From Pyricularia pennisetigena (taxonomy: Eukaryota > Ascomycota > Sordariomycetes > Magnaporthales > Pyriculariaceae): a stretch of 64,000 bases of DNA. The stretch covers positions 5,073,259-5,137,258 of the forward strand of contig NC_043742.1 of NCBI RefSeq assembly GCF_004337985.1. The letters are read 5' to 3'. How positions within the stretch are numbered: position 1 is the stretch's first letter; each line of letters starts with the position of its first letter. Positions 34,347 through 46,339 of this stretch are shown here, piece after piece. The position numbers were made by a program, and so were the translations under genes. A model generated the notes under the pieces. The model was not told the origin of the DNA. It saw nothing but the letters and a program-made list of their open reading frames with translations, and ran no database searches.

Positions 34347-34986
34347 GGAAAGAAATGGGGTTCAAGTACTCAGCCGGCTGGTATCATGACTTGGACCATC
34401 CACCCTCGAGCTATGTGAAAGCCAAACTGTCATTTTGCAGATAGCAACTTCAAGTAGCTTACCTGGATTGGTTGCCCTGGGAAGAGAGCATCTGTCGATC
34501 TGACTTGCAGTTGGCAGTGTTGATTCTATTGACTGTCATATGAGCAACATCACTGAATAATCTTGCGCGTGAAAAATAACCTCATCAGGTCCAATGTCGG
34601 GTAGTACCGCAGATAAGACATCACAGTTGGCTCACTCAGCAAGATAAGTAGTGGTCTGCAATTGTATTGACATATACGTCCGGGCAATCCAATATGCCAC
34701 TTTCAAAGGCAGATGTATGTTTCTGTCCTTCGCGGTATCTCAGTGATCCAAAAAGAAAAAAAAAAGGGGCGAGCATAGCCCGACATGGGAGACAAACAAA
34801 AAGAAAAAAAAGAAAAGAAAAAAGAATAAGTGGCATGAAATCGAAGCGACTTAAAATAGCACCAAACATGGTCTGTCGATATCGATATAAGTAGATACTA
34901 GAAGTGAAAATCCACACGAGCCTAGCATCAAGAGACTCGGGTAGCGAATGAACAAAACACGCTAATAATCACAAAGCCATTTCTCA

Positions 34987-36413
34987 TCAATCCCGCGTGA
35001 CATGCTCATCGCCAAAGGGACTTCTTTCCCTGTCAGACCTGCTCGGAGCTGTCACGTCTCGCTGAGAGGCACGACGGGTGGCTTCCTGAATGACCGCACT
35101 TATGGCCTTGTTACTCCTGTTTGTGGATGGCCTGGGTGGATCAGCGAAAGGACCTTGGTCTGCGTTGGAAAACGAATGTTCCGTATTTCCGGTGGCCGAT
35201 GAGCGACTTGGAGATTCGGCCGTGATCGAAGATGGAGTGGAATCAGCGGCGCTTATGGTCCTGGCCAGATTGCTAGACTTCTTGCTAACGCTTCCGACGC
35301 GAACAACTTGAGGTCGAGCGGCCATGGCTGTGTGAGCGCTCGCGTTGTTCAAAAAGGTTGAACCAACACTGAAAGTACTGTTTGCAGGACTCGGCGGCCT
35401 GACAGTGCCATACTTCTCGAAATCGATGTCCGGAACAGGTGGAGTGCTGGAGCCAGTGCTCGCCCCGCTGCCCGTCGACTTCACAGAAACCATGGCTGGC
35501 TTGGCCCGCATGCCAGTCTGCGCCGGCGCTACAATTACTGCATTCTTGCCGTAGATTGTGGAAGCAATACTTGAGCGTGGAGCATACGAGGTACGGGCAA
35601 ATGAGGTACGGTCCGTGTAACCAGTCATAGCTGAATAGGTCGAGTCAGGCCGCAGGTCGCTAGGCATGAAGAAATGCTGGTCTTCAGGGGCCGAAGGGGT
35701 GCTGGCCTGCGAGACAGAGATGGGAATCGGCGGGACCGGGGGAACAAGTAGCGTTGGTGACGTTGGTGTGGCCCTGTTCGTTACACCCGGGATGTAGGCG
35801 ATCTGGATGATGTTCGAGGCTCGCGTGAGCACAGTGGATGCGACAGAGTGTGACGTGTGCGTTGACGAGCGATTCGTCCTCCTTGCTGTCATGTCATCGT
35901 CGGCCTCCAGATCACTGTTTCGCTTTTCTTCAAGCCAAGATTCGCGCTCCATCGGGCCCCGTTTGGTCTTGATGCAGAACCTCCAGACCAGATACGTGAT
36001 CAAGCCGATTGCAGCCACACCTCCTATAACACCACCAGCGATTGCGCCTACGCTCGGGCCACCACTGTTGGAAGATACCTGCGACGACTGAGACGCACTT
36101 GGCGATGTGATAGCGGTCGGATCAGCGCCGCAGAAGTTGGTTGCACAGTTGCACGGGCTAGAACTCTTCCTCTGACATGACTGTCCCTGTGGACACTGCA
36201 GGTTGCAAGGCCCTGGTACTGGACAATCGGTCGAGACGAAGTCGGGGCACTGAGCCTCTCGGCGAAGTAAGGTAGCGACGGGTACTAAGTAAAGCAAGTA
36301 AGCAACATGAACACAACGAAAGCACACAAGTGCATGCTTTCAACAAGTGGTAACAAGGTGGAAAAGCGTTAGCGCCCAGACTCACCCGCACCGGACATCG
36401 CGAGATGGGCCAT
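34987..36413 (-). CDS. OPY2: Opy2-like membrane anchor of the HOG/Ste11 pathway
   Basis: Predicted plasma-membrane protein that, in yeast, recruits Ste50/Ste11 to the membrane for osmostress and filamentation MAPK signalling. Exons on the minus strand are 36413-36386 (28 nt) and 36284-34987, giving 441 residues. The first exon is inferred from an ATG followed by a GTGAGT donor and a TTAG acceptor (intron 36285-36385). An alternative ATG is at 36398. The short extracellular part holds eight Cys (22, 30, 36, 40, 46, 54, 56, 61) in the Opy2 N-terminal pattern. A Ser/Thr linker follows, then a Gly-rich transmembrane helix at about 87-113 with a basic stop-transfer. The long cytosolic tail is disordered, rich in Ser, Thr and Pro, with Pro clusters near 200 that could bind SH3 or SAM partners. 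The family call rests on architecture and Cys pattern. Confidence 0.8.
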
Positions 36414-39400
36414 GATGATCGTGGTTTGGTTGGAGCCAGAAAAGGCTCTTGCTCGCAGGTGAACAAAACCAAATTTGTATTCAATAAGAGAGATACAATC
36501 GACAAAGTTCGCAGAGGGCGTTCGTTGGACGGGACTCTAGCCGTGTCGACTGGTTCGGTCGGACCAGGGATTGATCGAATTCAATGCCCCCCAATTGTTC
36601 GGCTCAATCGACGCCTTGTTTTTAATTCGGTCGGTCCTGGTAACCCAACCCACTGTGTAGGTAGTTTGATAGAACGAAAGAAAGTTTGTCCGAAAAGAAC
36701 GTGTTTGAAAAAAGAATGTCGTCCGTTGCAGAGATATTCAGCGTCACAGGATTTGAGAGGCGGACGCGTGGGCGGCGGCGCTCCCAAAAGGAAAATAGGA
36801 GAAAGCGAGTGGCTGTAGAGACTAGCTCCGCGGGAAAGAGGGTATGGCAGGCCAACAGTTATGAGGCGTACCAAGAACGGGAAAAGAATAGCCCAAGGAC
36901 CGGACCAAGCCTCCCTTGCACTTCCCAGGGCTGGTCGGGGTAAGAATTGAAAAAAAAAAGTAAACGTCGGTCTCGCAGCAAGTAGCGTACGATGGCGTTT
37001 ATCGTCTTTTGTCGCTGTCGCCACGTCTGTTTTGGTGATTGTCGTCGGGCGGCTTCGTGGTCGCTGGCAAGGCGATGGGGCAGAAGGAAGCAAAGGAGGA
37101 AAAAGGTCTGGCAGATCGATGCAGTTCGTAGTGAGATTGTCAGCAAATTGGGAAACATGGAACAACGGCGGGTGGGGGGGCGAAAGGCCAGACCATCAGG
37201 GGTCAGGGGGACAAATTCAGCAGCAGCTAGGGTCAGCCCAGTCCAGAGGGCGTCGCCGGCCCAGCTTGGCCAGGGCGCAGCGCGTAGGGACCTTGGCTGA
37301 GTGGGACGGCAAATCCTCAATTCTGCTCTAGCGAAACAAGCCTACGTCCTGCTATTCGCCAGTTTCAACCCACAATGGTGCAGAGGCCGTTCATTCCCCT
37401 CTTTTTGGACGGGAGTTGGTGGGCACTTGCAGGTTGTGCATCCGCTTCTATCCCAATCGCGGCAGATTTCCCATTCGCATCTGTAAAGCATTCTTAATGT
37501 TCGATTGGTCTAATATATTCCGCCAATCTTCACAACACGAGTCTGCTACCACCTTGTCGAATTGTACAACTTGGGGGTTTTCCTACTACTTAGCTTGCCC
37601 AGGTAGGCAATTTGAGTCCATCAAGCACCTGTTTTCTGAGTCTACATTAGGTAGAGCAACATACCCAAGATTACCTACCCGCTTATATCCCTATGTACCT
37701 TTCCCGAGAAAGGTAGCTGTCCTGGGTACCTTACCCAGATACGGTAAGGGGATTTAATTAGGTTATACCTCCGGTATAACAAACCGCGCATTGCCTGCCA
37801 TTGAGAACTCAAAGGTTCAATGCCCACCACCACATCACGACAAATATGGGGCACATATCCCAACTAAGCTTAGCCCGCCAAGGATGGTGCTGGATCATGC
37901 GAGCGATTTTCGTTTCTCCAGAATCCTCCCATAAGGGGTAAGATTTGGAGTTTATTTTTATTGGGTTTACTTATTTTTAATCCTCCTGCTCTGGGCACGA
38001 TTACATGTTTCCTCAGGTAAAGAGCCTACAGTACTTTTCTTTATCAGCCACAGCCATCTCGCTCTAAATACCTGTTTGCCGGGTCCGGCTGAAGTATGCG
38101 GCGCTGCTTGAACGGAATTGTCAATCTAAGTCCTGGCGAATCACGGCGTTGTCCCGGGCTCCTCCAAATCGGCCACATCCTGTTTTGCCGAAATTGGCGG
38201 ATGGGATGGCATCTCCACTTTGCTGTCTCTACCATAGTACGTTAACCTGCTATCAGTTCCTCCGCCGAACTGGGTGCTGCCTTGATTACGTCCCATCTAT
38301 TTTCCAGTCGCAGTACCCCTAGAAATCAAGGCATCCAAGTGTGGCGACTCGCCTCAGCGACCCCTTATCCACGTTATACAGTGGACAAGCCGGAGTCCAA
38401 TATATCAGGCACAAGACGGGCGCGGCGCGGCATTCCTCACGGTCGAGACGGCGCCGGCTATGGGTTTACATCTTTTAACGAACCAAGCCTTTTTCGACTC
38501 ACAACCGGCAAGCCATTCAATTGCTTTTCCGCTAGGCGTGCTCGGATATTTACAGGAACATGCTTTTTTTTTACTCTTGGCGTGTGAGGTCTCACTACTC
38601 AGGTGCAGATTGGGTTGGTTTGAAATAAATGATTGCCTTTTTCGTTACATGGAGAGACATTGCATGCTACTGCCAAACATGGCTGGCGCCTGAAACTACT
38701 CGCTTCGGAACCTACAAGGTCGTAGTCATGCTATGCTGTTAATATGTACATTCCTCACGGCACAACTCATGCTGGGTGCCTTTCGTCAACATCGGAACCC
38801 GACTGGTTAATCTAACTTGATGAGCATCCACGATCCACGTGGTAGCAGCCACTTTCGGCTGAGCAAGGCATTCACGCCACCCGATCATTTTAAGCTCCAG
38901 CTGATGCTGCAAAGGCCTGATCCGTAGACTTGGCATTGAGGCCTGTTACTACGCTCGCGTACATAGTGCAGCATACCTGTATGACAACCGCTATGTACGG
39001 TGAAACATGGGAGGACCAAGTTTACCGTATTCCAGAATTAATTGATGCAGTTGGTAAGACAACGCCTGGCGCATATACGAGTGCAGGCTATTAGACATCT
39101 TAACGAACGCGAATTTTATTGCAAATGCACTCCGGACTGAATTTACATCCCTAATATTTCTGATTGGGCTTTCTTTGATATTGTTGTGCTGCATGATGTG
39201 GGAATGAAGATGAGGGAAGAAAAATAAGAAGCTTCAATTAATCATTTCACATCCAGCGCTGATGAATATGAAAGATCAGCTTGGTACAGGGTAGGTAGGT
39301 ATTATGCACCAAGTATCCATAATGACTGGGATGGACTGTGCCATTTACCCCACTACACTGGCAGCAGCCCAGCGTATGACGACGTCGCAGACAATTGCGA

Positions 39401-39546
39401 ATTGATACCGCCAACCTGCCTCAATTGCCAGCTGCCCACAAGCTCCCGTATATTGGATATTTCACCTCAGTCTCCGATGACTAAATCGATCAAGACGACT
39501 TAACACCCGATCATCGCGTTGTCCGATCGCTGGCAGGCCGTCAAAA
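36414..39546. promoter_or_regulatory. Divergent 3.1-kb spacer between OPY2 and ARPC5
   Basis: This holds the promoters of the two divergent genes. A perfect 8-bp hairpin (GTTATACC/GGTATAAC, loop TCC) lies at 37762-37780, and several GGTACC/TACCTT words surround it (37600-37745). No frame with recognisable protein content was found. Confidence 0.5.
37762..37780. repeat. Short perfect hairpin
   Basis: GTTATACC at 37762-37769 pairs with GGTATAAC at 37773-37780 across a 3-nt loop. No T-run follows on either strand, and its role is unknown. Confidence 0.6.
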
Positions 39547-40349
39547 ATGTCCATCATCCAGCATCACACCTCAGCCTCGCTCACAGATGCCTGGCGCACT
39601 ATCAACATCGACGCACTGACCGAGGACAGTAGCGTCAACTTTGATACCTCGACGCTGCGCCCGCCCCTGCCAGAGGTCAGTGATGCAGAGGTGCGACAGC
39701 TCGCCCAGCAGATTCGTCAACTGCTACGAGGAGGCGATCCCGAGGGCGCCTTAAGGGGCTGCCTAGAGATGCCTGTCTACCAGGCAGATGAACCAGTCAA
39801 GGTGCGTTGACATGCATATCTGCTCCCGCATGTTGGGGATCGAGGCATAACGAAAGCCCTTCGAATTATGAATACATCTGACAATATTTGTGGGCTCTAC
39901 TTAGGACGCGCATCTCCAGACTGTCATCGAGGTGTTGCAGTCAATTAAGGCTAGCGATATGACGCCGATGCTTAACCGAATATATGGATCAGAAGGCGGC
40001 AGTGAGCTCTTGGACGTGCTCATGAAGTACATGTATGTCTTGTTCTTCTATTCGGCCTTGGATTTTCAATGTATATCAAACGCTGTAGGAACCAGCCAGA
40101 ACTGACAGACTGTTTTTTTGACGACATAGATACAAGGGCATGGCCGCGGCGTCATCGAGTGGCAACCCCCGAGCCCAAGTCACACCTCAAGCCACCGGAG
40201 GCTTTAGCCAGGTTGGCTCGAGGCCCGGAGCAGCAAATGAGTCGGCAGGTGCAGGCATGAGTGTGCTCCTGAGCTGGCATGAGAAAGTGGTTGAGGTTGC
40301 AGGGCTGGGCTGCATAGGTCGTGTTATGACTGACTGGAGGAGGGTATGA
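39547..40349 (+). CDS. ARPC5: Arp2/3 complex subunit 5 (p16-Arc)
   Basis: Smallest subunit of the Arp2/3 complex, which nucleates branched actin at endocytic patches. Exons are 39547-39801, 39905-40032 and 40130-40349, giving 200 residues. Splicing restores MKYIYKGMA across the second junction. The N-terminal part has the acidic/Trp start and the helical repeat with the LRGGDPEGAL loop. The C-terminal block LLSWHEKVVEVAGLGCIGRVMTDWRRV-like ends the protein and is the family's strongest signature. Between them, a Ser/Gly/Pro/Ala-rich linker of about 35 residues (near 135-170) makes the protein longer than the animal subunit. It shares a convergent 3' end with the NDUFAF5-type gene, 236 nt away. 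Confidence 0.93.
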
Positions 40350-40585
40350 TTTGCACTGCATCGGCCGATGTTGGTACAACAGAACGCAAGCATGTATTAG
40401 ACGTTTTTATGACGAATCTACAGTCAAGGGTGCATGCGATACATGTGCGATTGCAAAGCTGCTCATCCTCCACATATCAGCCGCTAGCTAGGGTATAATA
40501 CGAGGAATACTAATACATGGCTGTCTTCACCGAGCCCCGACCCTCCCCTCCCCTCCCCGGGTACACAGCACCGGTCAGACCCAAA

Positions 40586-41714
40586 TTATTTGGCCTCAAG
40601 GACGTCCTTGAGGTTTATCTGAGCACTGCCTCTTGGCAGAGGTTGCCGCTGGCCCTCGCCCTCGCGCCAGCCTATCATATAAATGATTCTGAAGGTGGCA
40701 GGGAGACTGCCGTCTTCGTTTCCGTGCAACTCCCGATAGATTGCATCGCTGGCAAGAAGCACATCTCGACTGATGGCGCCCATCTCACGCCCGATGACAG
40801 CATTGCCCTCGCCCATGGCCTGCAGATCCTGCATCAGGGCAAAGCTGTCCGGATAGTCAACAATAACATCATCCACATCCACCGTTAACATTTTGAACCC
40901 AGCCCGCTGCAGCAACCCGCCGACGTCTTTCACGTCGGCCAGAGGCGAGACGTGCGGTGACACGCCTCCCCTACGCTCTTGTTCGGCCAGTTGCAAAGAC
41001 GTCCGCAGCTCGTACAGAGTGTCACCGCCAAGCATGGCGCCAATGAAGGGCGAATCCGGCTTAAGGACATTGTTGATCTGTCCAAGGACGCCGGGGAGAT
41101 CATTGATCCAGTGCATGCTCAGATTGCTAAGCACCAGATCAAAAGTAGCCGGCTCAAACGGGAGGGTCTCCTCATCATCCAATACCACGCGCGAGATGTC
41201 CATACTACTGTTCCAGGGCTCATCAGCATCCCGGTACAACATAGCCCTTGAAGAATCGGCAGCGGTGAGCCTGGACATGCGCGTGGCTATGGGAGGCGAT
41301 ATGGGATTCGCCGGATCCGGATCAGGGTTCTCTCGCGTCAATGCCTTGGCAACGTTGCAAGCATTGGCTCCCAGGTCTAGAACGTTGGGGAATTGGCGTT
41401 TGATGTCCTAAATCGAAGAGTAGGTAGCTGGGTCAGCTGACTTTGAACATGTAGCCTGACCCCTGATATCTTTCGAAGGACCGTACCAATAGTCGTTCAC
41501 ATAACCGGACGGCAACTTCATCTTTCAGATAGTCTGCCTGTCTGCTCAGTTGTGGGTTGGACGCAGCTCTTTCTTTCTGTAGCCATTTTGTCCTTCTGTT
41601 GAAGACCTCAAAGACGGGCCCGCCAGCGGCCTGAAAGGCATATGCGCGCCTCGTCCAACTTTGCACACGAACGCCCCTCGAAAACGCCGATATCTTCTGC
41701 AGATGCGGCCTCAT
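40586..41714 (-). CDS. NDUFAF5: NDUFAF5-type mitochondrial methyltransferase-fold protein
   Basis: Predicted mitochondrial complex I assembly factor. The human protein hydroxylates an Arg of NDUFS7, despite a SAM-methyltransferase fold. Exons on the minus strand are 41714-41487 and 41407-40586, giving 349 residues. The 79-nt intron has a GCTGAC branch site. The first 28 residues are basic and Ser/Arg-rich, as in a mitochondrial presequence. Then come the family's FNRRTKWLQKERA block and DYLKDEVAVRLCERLL. Motif I is VLDLGANACNVAKAL (85-99), lacking the classic GxG. SNLSMHWINDLP and MLGGDTLYELR follow, both typical of this family. The frame is open upstream to an ATG at 41792, but the Met at 41714 gives a better presequence. 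Fungi that keep complex I retain this gene. Confidence 0.9.
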
Positions 41715-42591
41715 TATCCCCACTTGAGGCTTCGCAGCATTTATAAGGATCTGTTGAATGGGAAAACCAGATATAATACATAACAGAACCAACTGCTCTT
41801 AATATTGCAAACGGTTGAAGCAAGCAGGGTCTAATGATCAATTTCGTTCCACAGCGTCATGGACATCAGCCACGCTTGTTCTTCCCCACAGCCGGGCTGA
41901 CCAAGACAGGCATTAGTCTGACCAATCAATATTGTTTAAAAGAAGATGAAAGCCACCTGTGGCTCGGGGATTGACCCACCGTTCTTGGTTCAAGCGTACC
42001 AGGGGTCGTAGGTAACGAAGTTCCAGTCTCATTTCGGAAAAGCGCACGCTTTGGCCAAGGCCCTTGGGAGGAGTTCTCCGTTCAAGACTCCACCTCGAAT
42101 CATATGCTAAGGTAATGCGATACCCTGCCATCCGGTCCAGTTCAGGTTTGGAAGTCTCTTGGGGTATCCAAACCCCTTTCGCAGTTAACCTTTTCTTTGC
42201 AAATAATCTTCCACTGGTGCTAGCTGGCGAGCACTTTGGGCCCTGGTCTTTCGATTTGGATCGTATTGCGGACAACAAAGAACACGAACTCCGCCTATCC
42301 CAGCTTTCCCGTGCGCTCGACCCCTCGATTACCCGACCGCCAGAGCCCTCCCGCGTCCAACAGACAGTTATACAATCCACCCGCCCTTTGCCTGACACGA
42401 TTTCCACGGAAAAGATCGCACTCCTACTTCACTAGGCAGTGAGATCTTTTGGATGCTGTGAACCGCCAATACGGTCATTGAGAACGGCTGGGGGATGGTT
42501 TTAGGGCCAATCGCGGCGCCGCGGAATTTGTTCAAAGGAGGAGGAGGTTCAGACGTCGAGGGGCTCGCATAGCTTCCGCAATATCGCCAAG
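41715..42591. promoter_or_regulatory. Divergent spacer between NDUFAF5 and AP-2 alpha genes
   Basis: An 877-nt promoter region. Frames of 164 codons (minus, 41913-42407) and 123 codons (plus, 42064-42435) overlap on opposite strands. Neither has recognisable content and both are probably chance. Confidence 0.5.
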
Positions 42592-45500
42592 ATGGCTTCC
42601 ACCGCCGCCGGCTTTCTTGGTCGCTCGAGTAGCAGCAACTCAAACATGCGCGGGCTCGTTCAGTTCATTGCCGACTTGAGGAATGCAAGAGCTCGCGAGC
42701 TGGAAGAGAAGCGGATCAACAAAGAGCTGGCCAACATCAGGTGGGTGCTGGATGGTGCTTGTTCTTTCGCATCTGCTCTGTTGCTCTACCGGTTCAGAGA
42801 TGATGCGCAGGGGAAAATAGGCTGACACACGCGCGCTGTGGTACAGGCAAAAGTTCAAAGGTAGCCTTGACAAAATCTAACCGGGGGTATCCCCACGTAT
42901 TACGGACTGATTCACTAACTTTCGACGCAGACGGAAATCTCAACGGTTACCACAGAAAGAAATATGTTTGCAAGGTGAGCATATATACTTTATAAATGAA
43001 AGCTAATCGAACCTTGCCGTTTTCGACCCTGGTGCTAACTCTAAACAGCTTCTCTATATCTATATTCTTGGCTGGAACGTCGACTTTGGGCACTTGGAGG
43101 CTGTCAACCTCATATCGGCCAATAAATACTCGGAAAAGCAAATTGGATACCTCGCAATGACTTTGTTCCTTCATGAGAAGCACGAGCTACTCCACCTAGT
43201 CGTCAACAGCATACGGAAAGATCTACTCGACCACAATGAGCTTTTCAACTGTCTGGCACTGCATGCAATTGCGAACGTTGGTGGGAGAGAGATGGGCGAG
43301 ACATTGAGCAGTGAAGTACACAGGCTGCTGATATCACCGTAAGAATGACCCTAACGTCAAACACCCCTGGAGTCGCCTCTTGGAAGCTAACGCGTAAACG
43401 ACCAGGACCTCAAAAGCGTTTGTTAAAAAGAAAGCAGCTTTGACGCTTCTGAGGCTGTACCGCAAGCATCCAGATATTGTGCAGCCGCAGTGGGCTGAGA
43501 GGATAATATCACTAATGGATGATGTCGATTTGGGCGTGGCACTTTCAGTGACGTCTTTGGTCGCCGCCCTTGCTCAAGACAACCCTGATCAGTATAAGGG
43601 GGCCTATGTCAAGGCAGCTTCAAGACTGAAGAGGCTTGTCATAGATGGGGATTACAATGGCGATTACCTCTACTACAAGGTTCCCTGCCCATGGATACAA
43701 GTCAAATTGCTGAGGTTACTTCAGTACTTCCCACCGTCAGGTAGGCCCAACCAGTCGACCAAAACTTTTAGCCTGAGCGATCTGTCCGTTATACTGATAT
43801 TTTGAGTAACAGAGGATAGCCATGTTCGAGACCTCATTCGGGAGTCTTTGCAAAAGATCCTGAATCTCGCTTTGGAAAGCTCCAAGAATGTCCAACAAAA
43901 CAATGCCCAAAACGCGGTTCTTTTCGAGGCCATCAATCTCATCATCCACCTTGACACGGAGCAAGCTCTCATGAAGCAAATCTCGTCAAGGCTGGGCAGA
44001 TTCATCCAGTCGAGAGAGACAAATGTTCGTTATCTTGGCCTAGAAGCAATGACGCACTTGGCGGCTCGTGCCGAAACCCTCGATCCGATCAAGCAGCATC
44101 AAGACGTTATTCTGGGCTCGTTAAAGGATCGCGACATCAGTGTGAGGAGAAAGGGTCTAGACCTTCTCTACAGCATGTGTGATTCGACAAATGCGCAGAT
44201 AATAGTGGGCGAGTTACTTCACTATCTGCAAAACGCAGACTTTGCCATTCGGGAGGAAATGGTGCTGAAGATTGCGATCTTGACCGAGAAGCACGCCACA
44301 GATGTGCAGTGGTACGTTGATATCTCACTGCGGCTGATAGCGATGGCTGGCGACCATGTCAGCGATGAGGTTTGGCAGCGTGTGATACAGATTGTCACAA
44401 ACAACGAAGAGCTCCAAGTATACGCAGCACAGACGTCGCTGCAATATCTCCGACAGGACCACTGTCATGAGACGCTGGTCAAGATTGGGACATATATCCT
44501 CGGTGAATTCGGACATCTCATTGCCGAAGAACCTGGGTGCAGCCCCATCGAGCAGTTCATGGCCTTGGAAACAAAACTACACGCATGCTCCTCTAGCACA
44601 CGAGCAATGATACTGTCTTGCTTTGTTAAATTTGTGAATCTCTTCCCGGAGATCAAGCCACAGTTGACACACGTCTTTGACATTTACAGCCACACGCTGG
44701 ATTCAGAACTTCAGCAGCGGGCCTGTGAATACCTCGCTCTGACGAGACTGCCGACTGATGATCTCCTCCGGACCGTCTGCGACGAAATGCCGCCTTTCCC
44801 AGAACGCCAGTCTGCTTTGCTGTCACGGCTACACCAGAAACACGCAAATACTAGCGACAAGCGGACCTGGGTTGTCGGCGGGAAGGATGCCAACGCAGAT
44901 GCTACCGAATTAAGCATGGCTAAAAACCCCGGCTTGAGGAGGACTTTCACAAGCGCATCAGCCAACGGAAATGGACAAGCCAACGGCGGAGCCAATGGGC
45001 AGTCCAATGGGTCCTCGGACCTTCTTTCTGGGCTGGACATGACAAAGACCACACAGGCGACAAAGACACCCAATCTTGCCAGCGCAGCACATCTGTCGCC
45101 TGGCTGGCAGAAGGGATTCAACAAGCTCATGCTCCGTCCGGACGGTGTGCTGTTCGAAGATGGCCAGATACAAGTCGGTGTTCGGTCTGAGTACAGGGGT
45201 GAGATGGCGTGTCTCATTCTTTACTTCATGAACAAGACACCGGCACTTGTTAGCTCGTTCACCACCACGCTCGACCTTGACGAGAGTGAGAAGGAAAAGC
45301 TGTCGATTGATGTCAAAGGCTTGCCGGATAGCAATCTCAATCATCAAGGCCAGTCACAGCAGGTCGTCATGTTCCAAGCCAAGAGAGCGTTCGAGAAGAG
45401 CCCAACGATTCGCATCAGCTATTTAGCAGGTGCACTGCAGGCCATCACCCTGAAGCTGCCAGTCGCTCTTCACAAGTTTATGGAGCCGGCAGACTTGTCA

Positions 45501-46057
45501 GCTGAAGACTTCTTCAAGAGGTGGAAGCAGATCGGAGGAGCCCCAAGAGAAGCACAACAGATTGTCAATCTCACGAGCACCAGCAGGGACCGTGAACTTA
45601 CAGAGCCGTTCGTCCGCAGGGTCCTCGAGGGGTTCAGATGGGGTATCCTCCGCGGTGTTGACCCCAATCAGAAGAACTTTGTCGGTGCCAGCGTGCTCCA
45701 CACTACAGATGGCGGCAAATATGGTTGCTTGCTGAGACTCGAACCCAATTATCAATCACAGGTCAGTCCCTGCTTTCTTTTGTGGAAGTCTCTGATTTCC
45801 GAACACGGCTACAACCGTAGCAAGACTATTACCAAGCAAACAACTAACATACTTTCACCTTTCTTCAGATGGTTCGTGTTACAATTCGGGCTACCGATGA
45901 GAGCGTCCCATCAGTGCTTCTCAAGCTCATGGAGGAGCAGCTGTCCCAAGGTGTCTCTACAGCCCCTGAGGAACATGCTGGGCCAAGAGCTCATGAAATC
46001 TCGGCGGCTTTTAGTAACATTATGGTGGTGTCAGATGCAGATAGGCTGCCGACATAG
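42592..46057 (+). CDS. APL3: AP-2 adaptor complex alpha subunit (alpha-adaptin)
   Basis: Large subunit of the plasma-membrane clathrin adaptor AP-2, binding PIP2, dileucine cargo and endocytic accessory proteins. Seven exons: 42592-42740, 42847-42860 (a 14-nt microexon), 42931-42974, 43049-43338, 43406-43740, 43813-45761 and 45869-46057, giving 989 residues. All junctions keep frame and restore conserved text, for example [33 protein letters not shown]. The N-terminal adaptin trunk starts with MRGLVQFIADLRNA and the ELEEKRINKELANIR helix, and continues as HEAT-like helices to about 600. A Gly/Asn/Ser-rich hinge lies near 655-690. The ear has a sandwich and platform subdomain with FFKRWKQIGG near 845 and ends with MVRVTIRATDESVPSVLL. 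Length fits the family. The stop TAG is at 46055-46057. Confidence 0.96.
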
Positions 46058-46293
46058 ATTTCTTAGTGCGTTGTACATTGCAGTTCTCTGGCTCGGGTCC
46101 CGCGACCGGAGCATGAAAAAGCCGCTATAATGTCTAAAGATGCTCATTCGTCGTACTGCTTTATGAAATCGCGATGTTTGAGTGTTCGGCCAAGCACACC
46201 CGCAAGTTCGCTTTATGCTGTTACTTGTCGCAGTTATATGTCTTGAAATTTGTTTTTGATGACACTCTGTGGGTAGGATTTCTCAACAAGTTT

Positions 46294-46339
<46 letters not shown>

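Larger units (their letters stand above)
26946..34986. other. 8-kb gene-poor region between RAS2 and OPY2
   Basis: No gene can be supported with confidence. The region contains many homopolymers (T17 near 27420, A28 at 28597-28624, T19 at 29122-29140, A29 at 30661-30689, A26 at 32717-32742). It also has a compound GA/TG/A microsatellite at 28552-28624, GA-rich DNA at 29335-29378, TTTTA/TTTA repeats near 30575, 31740 and 32957, and a direct repeat of 13 nt at about 31876-31901. From about 33430 to 34600 base composition is more balanced, and a 256-codon frame is open on the minus strand. There is no transposase, reverse transcriptase or terminal repeat that I can recognise. Confidence 0.5.

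Noticed and set aside
21118..34986. CRISPR-like or other regularly spaced repeat arrays
   Set aside because: Only simple microsatellites and homopolymers are present; no direct repeats with regular unique spacers, and the host is a eukaryote.
41913..42435. Overlapping 164- and 123-codon frames in the NDUFAF5/AP-2 alpha spacer
   Set aside because: They lie on opposite strands over the same bases, with no motif or intron signals.
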